In this document: positions 9,183 to 18,540 of the stretch, one piece after another
Position numbering within the stretch: the first letter of the stretch is position 1
How the letters are laid out: each line of letters opens with the position of its first letter
From: Roseiarcus sp963813555
GTDB lineage: Bacteria; Pseudomonadota; Alphaproteobacteria; Rhizobiales; Beijerinckiaceae
NCBI GenBank assembly: GCA_963813555.1
Contig: CAWEZX010000016.1
Coordinates: forward strand, 211,997 to 275,996
Direction of reading: 5' to 3'
DNA: 64,000 bases
Program-made: the position numbers and the translations under genes
The notes under the pieces: generated by a model
What the model saw: only the letters and a program-made list of their open reading frames with translations
Databases searched by the model: none
What the model was told of the DNA's origin: nothing

Positions 9183-10811
9183 TCAATGCCGCCTCAACAT
9201 GGCGGTGAAAAACAGACACATATAGGCGCCGATGGCGGCGGCGAGAAATCCGTCGATGTAGGAGAGAACGGCGGCCTGCTTCGCGACGGCGGACCCAAGC
9301 AGGCTCGTCGCCTGCGCCGCGGCAACCCCTGTGTCGCTCGAGTGCGTGGCGACAGCGTTGCGATAGGCCGCCAGCCGATCGGCCGTCTGCGAGCCGAGGC
9401 TATCGACATGCAGGCCGATGAGATTGGAGTGGACCTGCTCGCGCACGCGCACGAAGGTCTGCATGAAGGCGGTTCCGATCTCGCCGCCGAACAGGCGACT
9501 GGTCTGAAGCAGCGTGCCGATCGTCAACACATCGGCGGGACTCATTGATTGAACCGCGAGAACGACGACCGCCGTCAACGCGAACGACTGCCCGACGGCC
9601 TGTAAGACCTGAGAGGGGAGAAAGTCGTCGGTGGCCCAATCGTGCGTGAGGCCGGTTCCCATGAGCGAGGCGATTCCGATCAGGATCGCGCCGACCGCAA
9701 GGACCCAACGCGGGTCGATACGGGAAAGAAGCCAGCCGAGAGGAAGGACGATCGCGAATTGGGGCAGGGCGATCCATATGAGTACGGCGCCGACCTGCAG
9801 CTCGCGATAGTTCTGCACGACCTGAAGGTAGGTTGGGATGATGTAGGCGGTCGAGAGAATGATGAAGCGGAAGCCGGCGAGCAGGAGCAGGATCGGCACC
9901 AGCCCCTCTTTGGCGAGCAGCCGAAGATTGAGGAACGGCTTTTCGACGTAAAGCTCCCGCACCACGAAAGCGAGCGTGAGCAATCCGCCGGAAAGCAACA
10001 GGCCATTGACGAGACCGTTGTTGCTCCAGTCCAGCCGGTTGCCCTGGTCGAGGCCGGCGTAAAGAAGCGCGAAGCCAAAGCCGGCATAGATGAGCCCGGG
10101 CCAGTCGAGGTGACGCAGCAGCGCCATGTTGATCTTCTCGCGCGGCACTCCGTACCAGATGCAGGCGAACATGAGAGGCAGCGCCACGCAATTTTGCCAT
10201 TCGATCCAACGCCATGACCAGTTCTCCGTGTACCAGCCCTCGAGCGAGGCCGAGACGTTCTGCGACAGCTCGGAGTTCATCGCGTAGACGGCGAGACCGT
10301 AGACGATCAGGCGCTGCGGCAGACTGCGGACGATGAAGCCGATGGTGAGCGGGATGAACGTCCCAGCGCCCACGCCGGCGAGAAATTGCGCCGTGAGGAA
10401 GGCGGTAAGATTAGGCGACAAGGGCCCGAGCAGGCTGGCGACGAACAGGAGCGCCATTCCGTACAGAAGGATCCGCCTGACGCTGAAAATGGCGCCGAGA
10501 TAGGGGCAGGCGACGCCGATCATCATCTGGCCGACGCCGAAGCTCGTCGTCATCCATGCGCCTTCATCGAACCCGAAGTGCAACCCGCCGCGCATATCGG
10601 CGAGCCCAAAGGTCGTGATACGGCTACCGACGAATGACAGGATCGCGCCGATCAGGACGCCGAGGATGCCGACATAGGGCCTGAGCGAATCGGCGCTGAG
10701 CCGCTGCGGCCTCCACCCCGCGGCATGCGAGGCGACGCCGGCTGAGGTGATCGGCGCCGGGGCGCGGACCTCGACGCCCGCCGAGGCGAGCGGGGCGGGT
10801 ACGGCAGTCAT
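9183..10811 (-). CDS. DHA2-family MFS multidrug transporter (EmrB-like)
   Basis: Inner-membrane proton antiporter of 542 aa with about 14 hydrophobic segments, as in the DHA2 (EmrB/QacA) family. Recognisable parts are FGVGQMMIGVACPYLGAIF in the early helices, the motif-C region FLAGVGAGTFIPLT, and a typical loop before the last helices. Its start codon overlaps the stop of the adjacent HlyD-family gene (ATGA), so it is the second gene of an emrAB-like pair. Together they would pump hydrophobic toxicants across the envelope, with an outer-membrane channel encoded elsewhere. The window shows no neighbouring regulator gene. Confidence 0.92.
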   Translation of the reverse strand: MTAVPAPLASAGVEVRAPAPITSAGVASHAAGWRPQRLSADSLRPYVGILGVLIGAILSFVGSRITTFGLADMRGGLHFGFDEGAWMTTSFGVGQMMIGVACPYLGAIFSVRRILLYGMALLFVASLLGPLSPNLTAFLTAQFLAGVGAGTFIPLTIGFIVRSLPQRLIVYGLAVYAMNSELSQNVSASLEGWYTENWSWRWIEWQNCVALPLMFACIWYGVPREKINMALLRHLDWPGLIYAGFGFALLYAGLDQGNRLDWSNNGLVNGLLLSGGLLTLAFVVRELYVEKPFLNLRLLAKEGLVPILLLLAGFRFIILSTAYIIPTYLQVVQNYRELQVGAVLIWIALPQFAIVLPLGWLLSRIDPRWVLAVGAILIGIASLMGTGLTHDWATDDFLPSQVLQAVGQSFALTAVVVLAVQSMSPADVLTIGTLLQTSRLFGGEIGTAFMQTFVRVREQVHSNLIGLHVDSLGSQTADRLAAYRNAVATHSSDTGVAAAQATSLLGSAVAKQAAVLSYIDGFLAAAIGAYMCLFFTAMLRRH

Positions 10812-11956
10812 GGCTTAGGCGCAGCGTCGCTCGTCGCCCTTCCGCTGCTCTGCGTAGGGCCCGCGCCGGTATCAACCGTGGCTTCGACCGACATGCCGGG
10901 CCTCACCAGCGCGCCGAGCGAAGGGTTGCTGTCGAGCACGATCTTTACGGGCACGCGCTGGACCACCTTGGTGAAATTCCCAGTCGCGTTGTCGGGGGGA
11001 AGCAGCGCGAACGTGCTGCCTGTCCCCGGCGACCAAGAGTCCACGTGGCCAGTGAGCTTGAGGTCGGGAAAGGCGTCGACAGTCACCCGCGCCGGCTGGC
11101 CGACCCGGATGTTGGTCATCTGGGTTTCCTTGAAGTTCGCGAGCGTCCAGATGTTCGGCAGCGGAAGGACGGCGATCACTTGCGTGCCGACATTGACGAA
11201 TTGCCCGAGGCGCACTTGCCGCTGGCCCACGAGGCCATCGGCGGGGGACAGAATTCGCGTATAGCGCAAATTGTCCGAGGCGAGCGCGACTTGTGCTTCC
11301 GCTGCGTGGATTTGGGCGCGAAGCTGCTTCTCCTGGATGTCGATCGCCGCCAGCGCCGCCTTCTGCTGGTCCAATTGGGCTTCGTTCAGGCGCCGCTGGG
11401 CGAGCGCTTTCTTGGCGTTGTCGTCGGCCTGTTCGACCAACTGCTGCGTGCCGGCGATTCCGGTCTTGTACAGGTCGCGCTGGCGCTTGTCCTCGAGCTG
11501 GAAGCGCAGCACGTCGGCCTCGGTCGCGTCGATCGTCGCCTCAGCCTCTCGGACAAGCGCCTGCTGGATGCCGCGCTGGTTCTCAAGGTTGGCGAGCGTG
11601 GCCTCAGCCGCAGCGAGATTGGCTTGAGCCAAGTCAAGTTGAGCCTTGTAGTCGGACGGATCAATGACGGCGATCAAATCGTCCTTGCGAATGGTCTGGA
11701 AGTCATTGACCGGCATCTCCGTGATATATCCGGACACGCGCGCCGAGAGCGGCGTCACGTCGCCCGCAACGAAGGCGTCGTCCGTCGATTCGAAACGCGC
11801 AGCCCCTGTCCAGCGGTCCCAGTGTCCGGCGGTGTACCAAATGAGCCAGGCGGCGAAGATGAGAAAAGCGATGCGGAGGATCGGGAAGAGCCAGCTGCGG
11901 AGCCTGCTCGAAGCAGTCGGCGGCGGGGCGTTATCCGTCACACGGGAATCGGCCAT
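10808..11956 (-). CDS. HlyD-family membrane fusion protein (EmrA-like)
   Basis: Periplasmic adaptor of 382 aa. An N-terminal anchor helix (WLFPILRIAFLIFAAWLIWY, about residues 25-45) precedes a lipoyl half-motif (VSGYITEMPVNDFQTIRKDD), a long coiled-coil hairpin rich in Ala, Glu and Gln (about 95-230), a second lipoyl half (SPADGLVGQRQVRLGQFVNVG) and a beta-barrel domain. This is the standard EmrA/HlyD layout. It is first in a two-gene operon with the DHA2 transporter and overlaps it by 4 bp. The C-terminal 20 residues are Thr/Ser/Ala-rich and not conserved. Confidence 0.92.
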   Translation of the reverse strand: MADSRVTDNAPPPTASSRLRSWLFPILRIAFLIFAAWLIWYTAGHWDRWTGAARFESTDDAFVAGDVTPLSARVSGYITEMPVNDFQTIRKDDLIAVIDPSDYKAQLDLAQANLAAAEATLANLENQRGIQQALVREAEATIDATEADVLRFQLEDKRQRDLYKTGIAGTQQLVEQADDNAKKALAQRRLNEAQLDQQKAALAAIDIQEKQLRAQIHAAEAQVALASDNLRYTRILSPADGLVGQRQVRLGQFVNVGTQVIAVLPLPNIWTLANFKETQMTNIRVGQPARVTVDAFPDLKLTGHVDSWSPGTGSTFALLPPDNATGNFTKVVQRVPVKIVLDSNPSLGALVRPGMSVEATVDTGAGPTQSSGRATSDAAPKP

Positions 11957-12064
11957 GAAGACTCCGATGGGCTCACCAGTCGGGAAAGCCCGGGCCTATG
12001 ATTGCGGGCTCGGGTCCCCCGCTCAAGTACACTAAGGTCTGAGTGGGAGACGCCGCATTAGACT

Positions 12065-13477
12065 TCATTGCCCACCCTCAGCGCCGGCCGGCTCGGCGTG
12101 CCCCACAACCCGGCGCGCTTCGGGAAAGGCTTCCCGCACCGAGCGCTCAAGCGCATCGACGGCGTCATGAACGGTCTCGACCGGCGTCGCCGGATCGACG
12201 CGGCAATGGAAGAGGACGAATACGCCGCCCGGGGTTTCGCGCACCCGCACGTTGTGGATGTCGCGCACGCGTCCCTGCTCAACGGCCGTGGCGGCGAGCG
12301 AGGCTTCGATGCGGTGAGCGAGGTTCGGCTCCGCCAATTGCCCGGTCGCCTCCGGCTCGGCCGGCTCAATGTGGGTCTCGACTTCGACATCCTCGCCGAT
12401 TTCCTCGGCGATCGCATCTTCAAGCTCTGACGCAAGCCGATGGGCGTCGCCTAAAGTCATCGCGCCGTCAACTTCGAGATCGAGGGCGACGGCCTTACGG
12501 GTTTCGATGTCCTGGATGGTGACATGGTGCACCGGCAGGCCGCGGCGCGCCGCGATCACGAGCACGCGCTCGAGGATCGTCTCGTCGTCGAGCTTGAGCG
12601 GGTTGGCGGTAATGGTCAATTCGGCCTCAGGCCAACGTCGGGCGATCCGGGTTTGAAGCTCGGCCTTGATCCCCGCCACGCGTTCCAGCAGCAGCGTGCG
12701 CGAGACCGAGACGACGACGTCGCCCACAATCTTGGCGCCGCTGGGCCTGAGCCGGATCGCCTCGATCCCCGCAACGCTCGTGTTGTGCATGACCAGGGAG
12801 CGGATCGCGTCGGCCAGCCCCTCGGGCGCGCGGTCGACCAGCGCATCGATCGTCGTTCGGCCCAGGCGATAGCCGGCTGCGGCGATGAAACCGGCGACGC
12901 CGATCGCGGCCAGCGCGTCAGCATGGGGGAATCCGGCCGACGTGGCGGCGAGCCCCAGGAGGACCAGCACGGATGAGACGAGATCGCTCGAATAATGGAG
13001 CGCATCGGCGCTCAGCGCCTGGCTCGAGGTTAAGCGCGCCACGTGGGTCAGCGCCCGCCAGCGCACGATGTCGACGACGATCGAGAACAGGATCGCGCCG
13101 ATCGCGAAAGCGTCCACGTCGACCGCGGCGCCACCGTCGCGGATGCGCATGATGGCTGCGATCGCGACGCCGACCGAGAGCGCGGCGAGAAACCCGGTTT
13201 CGGCCAGCGCCGCCACCGCCTCGATCTTGGCGTGGCCGAACGGATGATCGGCGTCGGCGGGCTTGTCGGCCTCGCGCACGGCGAAAAAAGTGAGCGCGCT
13301 TGCGCCGATGTCGATCGTGTTATGCGCGCCCTCTGAGAGAAGCGCGAGCGAGCCGGAAGCCATGCCCGCCGCGAGCTTGAGGACGGCCAGAACTGTGCTC
13401 GCGACGATCGACGCCGCCGCGGCGCGCTGCTTCAACGTCGAGTGGTCCTCGGCCGGATGGCGCGGCTTCGTTCCCAA
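12065..13477 (-). CDS. cation diffusion facilitator family transporter
   Basis: Predicted proton-coupled divalent metal exporter of 470 aa, longer than the usual 300. Six helices occupy about residues 15-215, with metal-site motifs EGAHNTID near 50 and DHPFGHAKIEA near 80. The cytoplasmic part carries two successive ferredoxin-like CDF dimerisation domains (around LRPSGAKIVGDVVVSVSRTLL and then VHHVTIQDIETRKAVALDLEVDGA), followed by a third related stretch (VRDIHNVRVRETPGGVFVLF). Such multi-CTD CDF proteins are known in alphaproteobacteria. The start at 13477 fits the family. The glyoxalase gene is divergent and its start is 93 bp away. Metal specificity is not evident. Confidence 0.9.
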   Translation of the reverse strand: MGTKPRHPAEDHSTLKQRAAAASIVASTVLAVLKLAAGMASGSLALLSEGAHNTIDIGASALTFFAVREADKPADADHPFGHAKIEAVAALAETGFLAALSVGVAIAAIMRIRDGGAAVDVDAFAIGAILFSIVVDIVRWRALTHVARLTSSQALSADALHYSSDLVSSVLVLLGLAATSAGFPHADALAAIGVAGFIAAAGYRLGRTTIDALVDRAPEGLADAIRSLVMHNTSVAGIEAIRLRPSGAKIVGDVVVSVSRTLLLERVAGIKAELQTRIARRWPEAELTITANPLKLDDETILERVLVIAARRGLPVHHVTIQDIETRKAVALDLEVDGAMTLGDAHRLASELEDAIAEEIGEDVEVETHIEPAEPEATGQLAEPNLAHRIEASLAATAVEQGRVRDIHNVRVRETPGGVFVLFHCRVDPATPVETVHDAVDALERSVREAFPEARRVVGHAEPAGAEGGQ

Positions 13478-13570
13478 AGCGAGTCGTCTGTTCGTCCGGG
13501 GGGCTTCCCCTTGAGACCGAAGGCGTTATGCTCTGAAGACAGTGACGAAGCAAACCCCGACGAGGAGCCC

Positions 13571-14008
13571 ATGGAATATTTGCATACGATGATCCGCGTG
13601 ACCGACCTTAAGGCGACGATTGCCTTTTTCGAACTCATGGGTTTCGTTGAGACGCGCCGCATCGAAAACGAAAAGGGCCGTTACACGCTTGTGTTCCTCG
13701 CCGCCCCCGACGACGCCGAATCGGCGAAGGCGAGCCGGAAGCCGACCATCGAGCTCACCTACAATTGGGACCCGGAGGCCTATACCGGCGGGCGCAATTT
13801 CGGCCACCTCGCCTATGGCGTCGACGACATCTACGCGACCTGCGCCAAGCTCAAGGCGGGAGGCGTGACCATCAACCGGCCGCCGCGCGACGGCCACATG
13901 GCCTTTATCCGCACGCCCGACAACGTCTCGATCGAACTCATCCAGAAGGGCGAGTCGAAGGCGCCGGCCGAACCGTGGGCGTCGATGGCGAATACCGGGG
14001 TGTGGTGA
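13571..14008 (+). CDS. gloA: lactoylglutathione lyase (glyoxalase I)
   Basis: VOC-superfamily enzyme of 145 aa that isomerises the methylglyoxal-glutathione hemithioacetal to S-lactoylglutathione. Conserved blocks are LHTMIRVTDLKATIAFFELMGF, TIELTYNWDPEAY, GRNFGHLAYGVDDI and MAFIRTPDNVSIELIQ. Metal ligands expected from GloA are visible: His near 5, the Glu of TIELTYN, the His of FGHLAY, and the Glu of SIELIQ. The frame is open 43 codons further upstream, but ATG at 13571 has a GAGGAG ribosome site and matches family length. Single-gene unit, followed by a strong palindrome at 14041. Confidence 0.93.
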   Translation: MEYLHTMIRVTDLKATIAFFELMGFVETRRIENEKGRYTLVFLAAPDDAESAKASRKPTIELTYNWDPEAYTGGRNFGHLAYGVDDIYATCAKLKAGGVTINRPPRDGHMAFIRTPDNVSIELIQKGESKAPAEPWASMANTGVW

Positions 14009-14040
14009 TCCGCGACCGGGCCCGGTTTAAAGCGGAGACG

Positions 14041-14068
14041 CCTCAGCGGCGAACGTTCGCCGCCGAGG
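14041..14068. terminator. 28-bp near-perfect palindrome after gloA
   Basis: A loopless inverted repeat with 13 of 14 pairs matching, core GCGGCGAACGTTCGCCGC, flanked by CCTC and GAGG. It lies 33 bp after the gloA stop. As RNA it would form an 11-bp stem with an AACGTT loop, so a terminator is the simplest reading, although no T-run follows. A CG-centred dyad is also what LacI/TetR-type operators look like. The rest of the 314-bp gap to the SDR gene shows nothing else. Confidence 0.5.
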
Positions 14069-14322
14069 CCCCTCGTTTGCGCCAGCGGCGGCACAGGGAC
14101 CGATCAGCCCAAGGGATCGGCTCGAGCGAATGACGTCAGGCGCCGCCGCACGACGGTGAACGCCTTGCCGTAAACCTTCATTCCATTCATGCGCGAGCGC
14201 CGCATATTCGGCGCTGACATAAATCTTATGCACAAGCGACCGCTTCCCATTCGCCGGGTGGCCTTCCATTTCCTCCCAGCGGGCCACGAACGCCCGCGAC
14301 GGGCATTCGAGGAATTTGGGTC

Positions 14323-15072
14323 ATGGGCAAACTGGATGGGAAGATCGCGGTGGTCACCGGGGGCAGCAGCGGAATCGGCCTTGCCGCCGCGAAGGCCTTC
14401 GTGGACGAAGGCGCCTACGTGTTCATCGCCGGCCGAAGGCAGACGGAGCTCGACAAGGCGAAGGCGACGATCGGCCGCAACGTCTCAACTGTGCAGGCTG
14501 ACGTCGCCAAACTTGGAGATCTCGATCGCCTGTACGCTCAGGTCAAGGCGGAGAAGGGCGGCGTTGACATCGTCGTTGCCAGCGCTGGCTTCGTGGAGAT
14601 TGCGCCGATGGCGGCCGTGACGCCCGAGCATTTCGACAAGACCTTCGGGATCAACGCCCGCGGCGCATTCTTCACCGTTCAGAAGGCGGCTCCGCTGATG
14701 CGCGACGGCGGCTCAATCGTGCTCGTCTCCTCGGGCGCGCATCTGAAAGGGATCCCGATGTATGTGACTTATAGCGCGACCAAGGCGGCCCTGCGCTCCT
14801 TCGCCCGCAGCATGGCCGCCGAGCTCAAGGACAGGCGCATCCGTGTCAACACCCTGTCGCCGGGCGCCATCGATACACCGATCATCGATAGCCAGTTCAA
14901 GACGAAGGAGGAGGCTGACGGGCTGAGGGAGATGTTCAAGCAGTCAACTCCGCTTGGACGCATCGGCCGAGCCGAGGAGATGGCGAAGGCGATCCTGTTT
15001 CTCGCGTCGGACGACAGCAGTTACACGACTGGCGCCGATCTTGTCGCCGATGGAGGGATGACCCAGATCTGA
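14323..15072 (+). CDS. SDR family oxidoreductase
   Basis: Classical short-chain dehydrogenase/reductase of 249 aa. The nucleotide-binding motif GGSSGIGLAAAKAF starts near residue 12, catalytic Ser sits in VLVSSGAHLKG, and the Tyr-x3-Lys pair is intact in TYSATKAALRSF. The C-terminal TTGADLVADGGMTQI is typical of FabG-like members. The cofactor-binding acidic-strand region reads VFIAGRRQTELDKA, with an Arg that suggests NADP(H). The gene is alone between gloA and a convergent serine hydrolase gene. The substrate cannot be deduced. Confidence 0.9.
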   Translation: MGKLDGKIAVVTGGSSGIGLAAAKAFVDEGAYVFIAGRRQTELDKAKATIGRNVSTVQADVAKLGDLDRLYAQVKAEKGGVDIVVASAGFVEIAPMAAVTPEHFDKTFGINARGAFFTVQKAAPLMRDGGSIVLVSSGAHLKGIPMYVTYSATKAALRSFARSMAAELKDRRIRVNTLSPGAIDTPIIDSQFKTKEEADGLREMFKQSTPLGRIGRAEEMAKAILFLASDDSSYTTGADLVADGGMTQI

Positions 15073-15097
15073 CCGCCGATCCGACGCGGCGCCGCGT

Positions 15098-16282
15098 TCA
15101 GGCGATCGCGGCGCTGACCAGATTTCGGAACAGCACGCGGAAATATTCGCGATATTCCGGCGTCTGAACCATGAGCACGGCGAACAGGGAGTCGCGCGGC
15201 GACACCCAGAACGCCGTGCCCATCATGCCGCCCCAGAAGAACTCGCCGACGCTGCCTGCCGTCGGCGCTCTTCCGGGATCGGTGCGCACCGCAAAACCGA
15301 GGCCGAAGCCGTGACCGGGCCATAACAGATAGTGGTCCTTCCTCACGCCCGCGTCGAGATGATCGCTGGCCATGAACGCCAGCGTTCGGGGCGCGAGAAT
15401 GCGAACCCCGTCGATCGCCCCGCCGAAGCTCAGCATGGCGGCGAAGCGGGTATAGTCGGCGAGCGTCGACACAAGGCCGCCGCCGCCGGATTCGAATTTC
15501 GGCGGCGCTGTCACGCCGCGCGTGTCGACGCCAGCGGCGGTCATGAAGTCGAACGAGAATGGATCGGCCCGCCGCCCGAGCTTCGACTCCGGCGTGAAGA
15601 AAGCGGTGTCGACCATGTCGAGCGGGCCGAACAGGCGGTGTCGCAAAACCTCGCTTAGCGAAGCGCCTTCGACAATCTCGACGACACGGCCGAGCACGTC
15701 GGTGGACACGCTGTACTCCCAGACTTCGCCCGGCTGATGCATGAGCGGAAGCGCCGCCATCGCATCGACGTTTTCGGCTAGAGACCGATCCGAATTCACG
15801 ACGTTCGCGGCTTTGACAAGCTTCTGGACTGGGGAAGCCCCGGTAAAGCCATAGGTTAGCCCCGACGTATGCCGCATGAGGTCCTGGACCGTGACTGGCC
15901 GCTTGAGCGGGGCAAGATCGAGCTTGTCTCCGTTGATGGCGCCCACCTTCACGTTCGCGAAGGCGGGGATGTATTTCGAGACGGGATCGGTGATGAGCAG
16001 GCGTCCCTCTTCGACCAGCATCATCGCCGCGACCGATACGATCGGCTTGGTCATCGAATAGATGCGGAAGATCGCATCGTCGATCATTCGCGGGCCGCCG
16101 GGACGCAATGCTCCGACAAAGTCCCGATAGGCGACCTTGCCGTGGCGGGCGATCAGCATCGAGACGCCCGGAGCCTTTTTCTCCTCGACCTGACGAGCCA
16201 TGATTGCGGTGAGCCGCTCGAGCCTTTCCGGAATGAACCCCAGCGTTTCGGACGGGGCGTAGGAGAGGGCGAAGGAACTCAT
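15098..16282 (-). CDS. serine hydrolase (beta-lactamase/esterase family)
   Basis: Class C beta-lactamase-fold hydrolase of 394 aa. The nucleophile motif SxxK is present in IYSMTKPIVSVAAM (Ser near residue 75), the YxN-like Tyr in WEYSVSTDVLG, and a late FFWGGMMGTAFWVSP replaces the KTG strand with HxG-like chemistry, as in EstB-type esterases. No signal peptide follows the chosen start MSSFALSYAPSETLGF, so it is probably cytoplasmic. The open frame extends to 16747, but the extension is arginine-rich shadow of the facing rarA gene. More likely an esterase than a true beta-lactamase. Confidence 0.87.
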   Translation of the reverse strand: MSSFALSYAPSETLGFIPERLERLTAIMARQVEEKKAPGVSMLIARHGKVAYRDFVGALRPGGPRMIDDAIFRIYSMTKPIVSVAAMMLVEEGRLLITDPVSKYIPAFANVKVGAINGDKLDLAPLKRPVTVQDLMRHTSGLTYGFTGASPVQKLVKAANVVNSDRSLAENVDAMAALPLMHQPGEVWEYSVSTDVLGRVVEIVEGASLSEVLRHRLFGPLDMVDTAFFTPESKLGRRADPFSFDFMTAAGVDTRGVTAPPKFESGGGGLVSTLADYTRFAAMLSFGGAIDGVRILAPRTLAFMASDHLDAGVRKDHYLLWPGHGFGLGFAVRTDPGRAPTAGSVGEFFWGGMMGTAFWVSPRDSLFAVLMVQTPEYREYFRVLFRNLVSAAIA

Positions 16283-16486
16283 CGTACGGCTCTCAGGTTT
16301 CAGCGACGGGCGGACAATGGGCCACCCGCAAGCAACCGGCAAGCGGGCGCGGCACCGCTGTAGACGCGATCGCTGATCGCGGCCGCGCTCCAAAGGGCGT
16401 TCGGAAGAACGCCGGTCTGACGACGGGCTATGGAGCGCGGCTACAGTCGCGCTGGACAGCGGACCACGCGCGCGGGACAAAGCTGT

Positions 16487-17797
16487 ATGAGTCTTCTCGA
16501 CGGCATGGAGCCAAAGGCCGAGCCGCCGCCGGCGCCGCTCGCCGAGCGGCTCAGGCCGATGACGCTGGCCGAAGTTTCGGGCCAGGAGCATCTGACCGGG
16601 CCGGAAGGGGCGCTGACGCGCCTCATCGCGGCGCCCGCGCTCGGCTCGATGATCTTCTGGGGGCCGCCGGGCAGCGGCAAGACGACGGTCGCGCGGCTGA
16701 TCGGCGCGAGCCGCCACGACACGTTCGTGCAGGTTTCGGCGATCCATACGGGCGTGGCGGAACTAAAGAAGATTTTCGACGCCGCCCGCGCGCGCCGTGC
16801 GCAAGGGCAGGGCACGCTCCTGTTTGTCGACGAGATCCATCGTTTCAACCGCGCGCAGCAAGATTCCTTCCTGCCGGTGATGGAGGACGGCGCGATCACC
16901 CTGATCGGCGCGACGACCGAAAATCCTTCGTTCGAGCTTAATGCGTCGCTGCTCTCCCGCGCGCGCGTGCTCGTCTTTCGCCCGCTGGGCGCGCAAGCGC
17001 TCGAAGCGCTGCTCGAGCGCGCGGAGCGCCTGCTGGCCAAGCCCTTGCCGCTCGATCCGCCAGCGCGCGAGGCGCTCATCGGCATGGCGGACGGCGACGG
17101 ACGCGCGTTGCTTACTCTCGCCGAAGAGGTCTGGCGCGCCGCGCGCCCAAACGAAACGTTGGACGCGGCGCGCCTGGTCGACGTCGTGCAGCGGCGCGCA
17201 CCGATTTACGACAAGGCGCAGGACGGCCATTACAATCTGATCTCGGCCTTGCATAAATGCGTGCGCGGCTCCGATCCGGATGCGGCTCTCTATTACCTCG
17301 CTCGCATGTTCGACGCCGGCGAGGACCCTTTGTTCATTGCGCGACGCGTGGTGCGCATGGCGTCTGAGGATATCGGCCTTGCCGATCCGCAGGCGCTGGT
17401 TGTCGCGAACGCCGCCAAGGACGCTTACGACTTCCTCGGCAGTCCCGAGGGCGAATTGGCGATCGCTCAAGCTGTGGTCTATGTCGCATCCGCGCCGAAA
17501 TCGAACGCGGTCTATAAGGCGTTCGGGGCCGCTCAGGCGCTGAGCCGCGCGCATGGCTCGCCCGCCCCGCCGAAGACCATCCTCAACGCGCCGACGCGGC
17601 TGATGAAGCGCGAGGGCTACGGGGCCGATTATCAATACGATCACGACGCGCCCGAGGCGTTCAGCGGCCAGAACTATTGGCCGGAGAAAGTCGGCCGCCA
17701 AACGCTCTACGAGCCGGTCGAGCGGGGTTTCGAGCGCGAGATCAAAAAGCGGCTCGAATATTGGGCCCGGCTGCGCGACGAGCGGGGCGGGGAGTAG
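16487..17797 (+). CDS. rarA: replication-associated recombination protein A (RarA/MgsA)
   Basis: AAA+ ATPase of 436 aa in the RarA/WHIP/WRNIP1 family, which acts at stalled replication forks with SSB and RecA. Visible elements are the N-terminal block LAERLRPMTLAEVSGQEHL, Walker A GPPGSGKTT near residue 59, Walker B LLFVDEIHRFN, sensor 1 IGATTENPSFELNASLLSRA, and the C-terminal tetramerisation region with SDPDAALYYLARM and the terminal YDHDAPEAFSGQNYWP. ATG at 16487 was chosen over the upstream in-frame ATG (16430), which gives a non-conserved arginine-rich tail. Convergent with coaD. Confidence 0.95.
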   Translation: MSLLDGMEPKAEPPPAPLAERLRPMTLAEVSGQEHLTGPEGALTRLIAAPALGSMIFWGPPGSGKTTVARLIGASRHDTFVQVSAIHTGVAELKKIFDAARARRAQGQGTLLFVDEIHRFNRAQQDSFLPVMEDGAITLIGATTENPSFELNASLLSRARVLVFRPLGAQALEALLERAERLLAKPLPLDPPAREALIGMADGDGRALLTLAEEVWRAARPNETLDAARLVDVVQRRAPIYDKAQDGHYNLISALHKCVRGSDPDAALYYLARMFDAGEDPLFIARRVVRMASEDIGLADPQALVVANAAKDAYDFLGSPEGELAIAQAVVYVASAPKSNAVYKAFGAAQALSRAHGSPAPPKTILNAPTRLMKREGYGADYQYDHDAPEAFSGQNYWPEKVGRQTLYEPVERGFEREIKKRLEYWARLRDERGGE

Positions 17798-17803
17798 GGC
17801 GCT

Positions 17804-17847
17804 CCCTTCTCCCGCCGGGAGAAGGTGGCCCGAAGGGCCGGATGAGG
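17804..17847. repeat. double-hairpin palindromic repeat between rarA and coaD
   Basis: Two adjacent hairpins fill the 59-bp gap between convergent genes: CCTTCTCCCGCCGGGAGAAGG and then GGCCCGAAGGGCC followed by GGATGAGGG. This composite is a widespread intergenic palindromic repeat in Hyphomicrobiales, and here its position suits a bidirectional terminator. Only one copy was noticed in the window. Confidence 0.75.
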
Positions 17848-17856
17848 GCGGAGCCG

Positions 17857-18360
17857 CTATCCGCCGTTGGCGAACTTCGCCTTCAGCGCCTTGACGACAT
17901 TGGGCGGGGCGAAGGGAGAGGCGTCGCCGCCCATCGAGGCGATCTGCCGCACGAGCGTCGCGGTGATCGGCCTCACCGGCGAGGAGGCGGGCAGAAAGAC
18001 GGTGTGCAGTTCGGGCGCCATCGCGCCGTTCATGCCCGCCATCTGCATCTCGTAATTGAAATCGGTCGAGTCGCGTAGCCCCCGAACGATCAGCGTCGCG
18101 CCTGCCTTGCGCGCCGCCTCGATGGCGAGGCCCGTGAATTCGACGGTGTCGAGTTCGCAAGACGCCTTGGCCATGATCGGCGCCGCCGCTTCGCGAATCA
18201 GTTTCAGCCGCTCCTTGACCGTGAACAGCGCGGCCTTGTTGGGATTGGAGCCGACGCCGATGACCAGCCTGTCGCATAGCGCCGCGGCATGCTCGATCAC
18301 GTCCAGATGGCCGTTGGTCATCGGATCGAACGAGCCGGAGAAGAAGCCGACGCGGGTCAT
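17857..18360 (-). CDS. coaD: pantetheine-phosphate adenylyltransferase
   Basis: Cytoplasmic enzyme of 167 aa that adenylylates 4-phosphopantetheine to dephospho-CoA, the penultimate step of CoA synthesis. The nucleotidyltransferase motif TGHL-like GSFDPMTNGHLDVIEHA opens the protein, followed by GSNPNKAALFT, VRGLRDSTDFNYEMQMAGMN and the C-terminal VRQIASMGGDASPFAPP. Length is normal. In many Hyphomicrobiales coaD directly follows gyrA; here gyrA lies on the same strand but 7.3 kb upstream, with unrelated genes in between. Confidence 0.96.
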   Translation of the reverse strand: MTRVGFFSGSFDPMTNGHLDVIEHAAALCDRLVIGVGSNPNKAALFTVKERLKLIREAAAPIMAKASCELDTVEFTGLAIEAARKAGATLIVRGLRDSTDFNYEMQMAGMNGAMAPELHTVFLPASSPVRPITATLVRQIASMGGDASPFAPPNVVKALKAKFANGG

Positions 18361-18540
18361 GCGCGCTGAGCGTTAGCTTGCGGGGAAGCGCTCGGCAAGG
18401 GCAGGGCGGGGAGCTCATGGTCGATAGAAGAGCGAACTGAGGATTAAGACGAAATTGAGATTTGCACCTCGATATTGTCATTAGCTGTATCGTGCAAAGA
18501 GACCGCCGTTCGCGGCCGAACTCAAAGCCGGAGACTTAAG

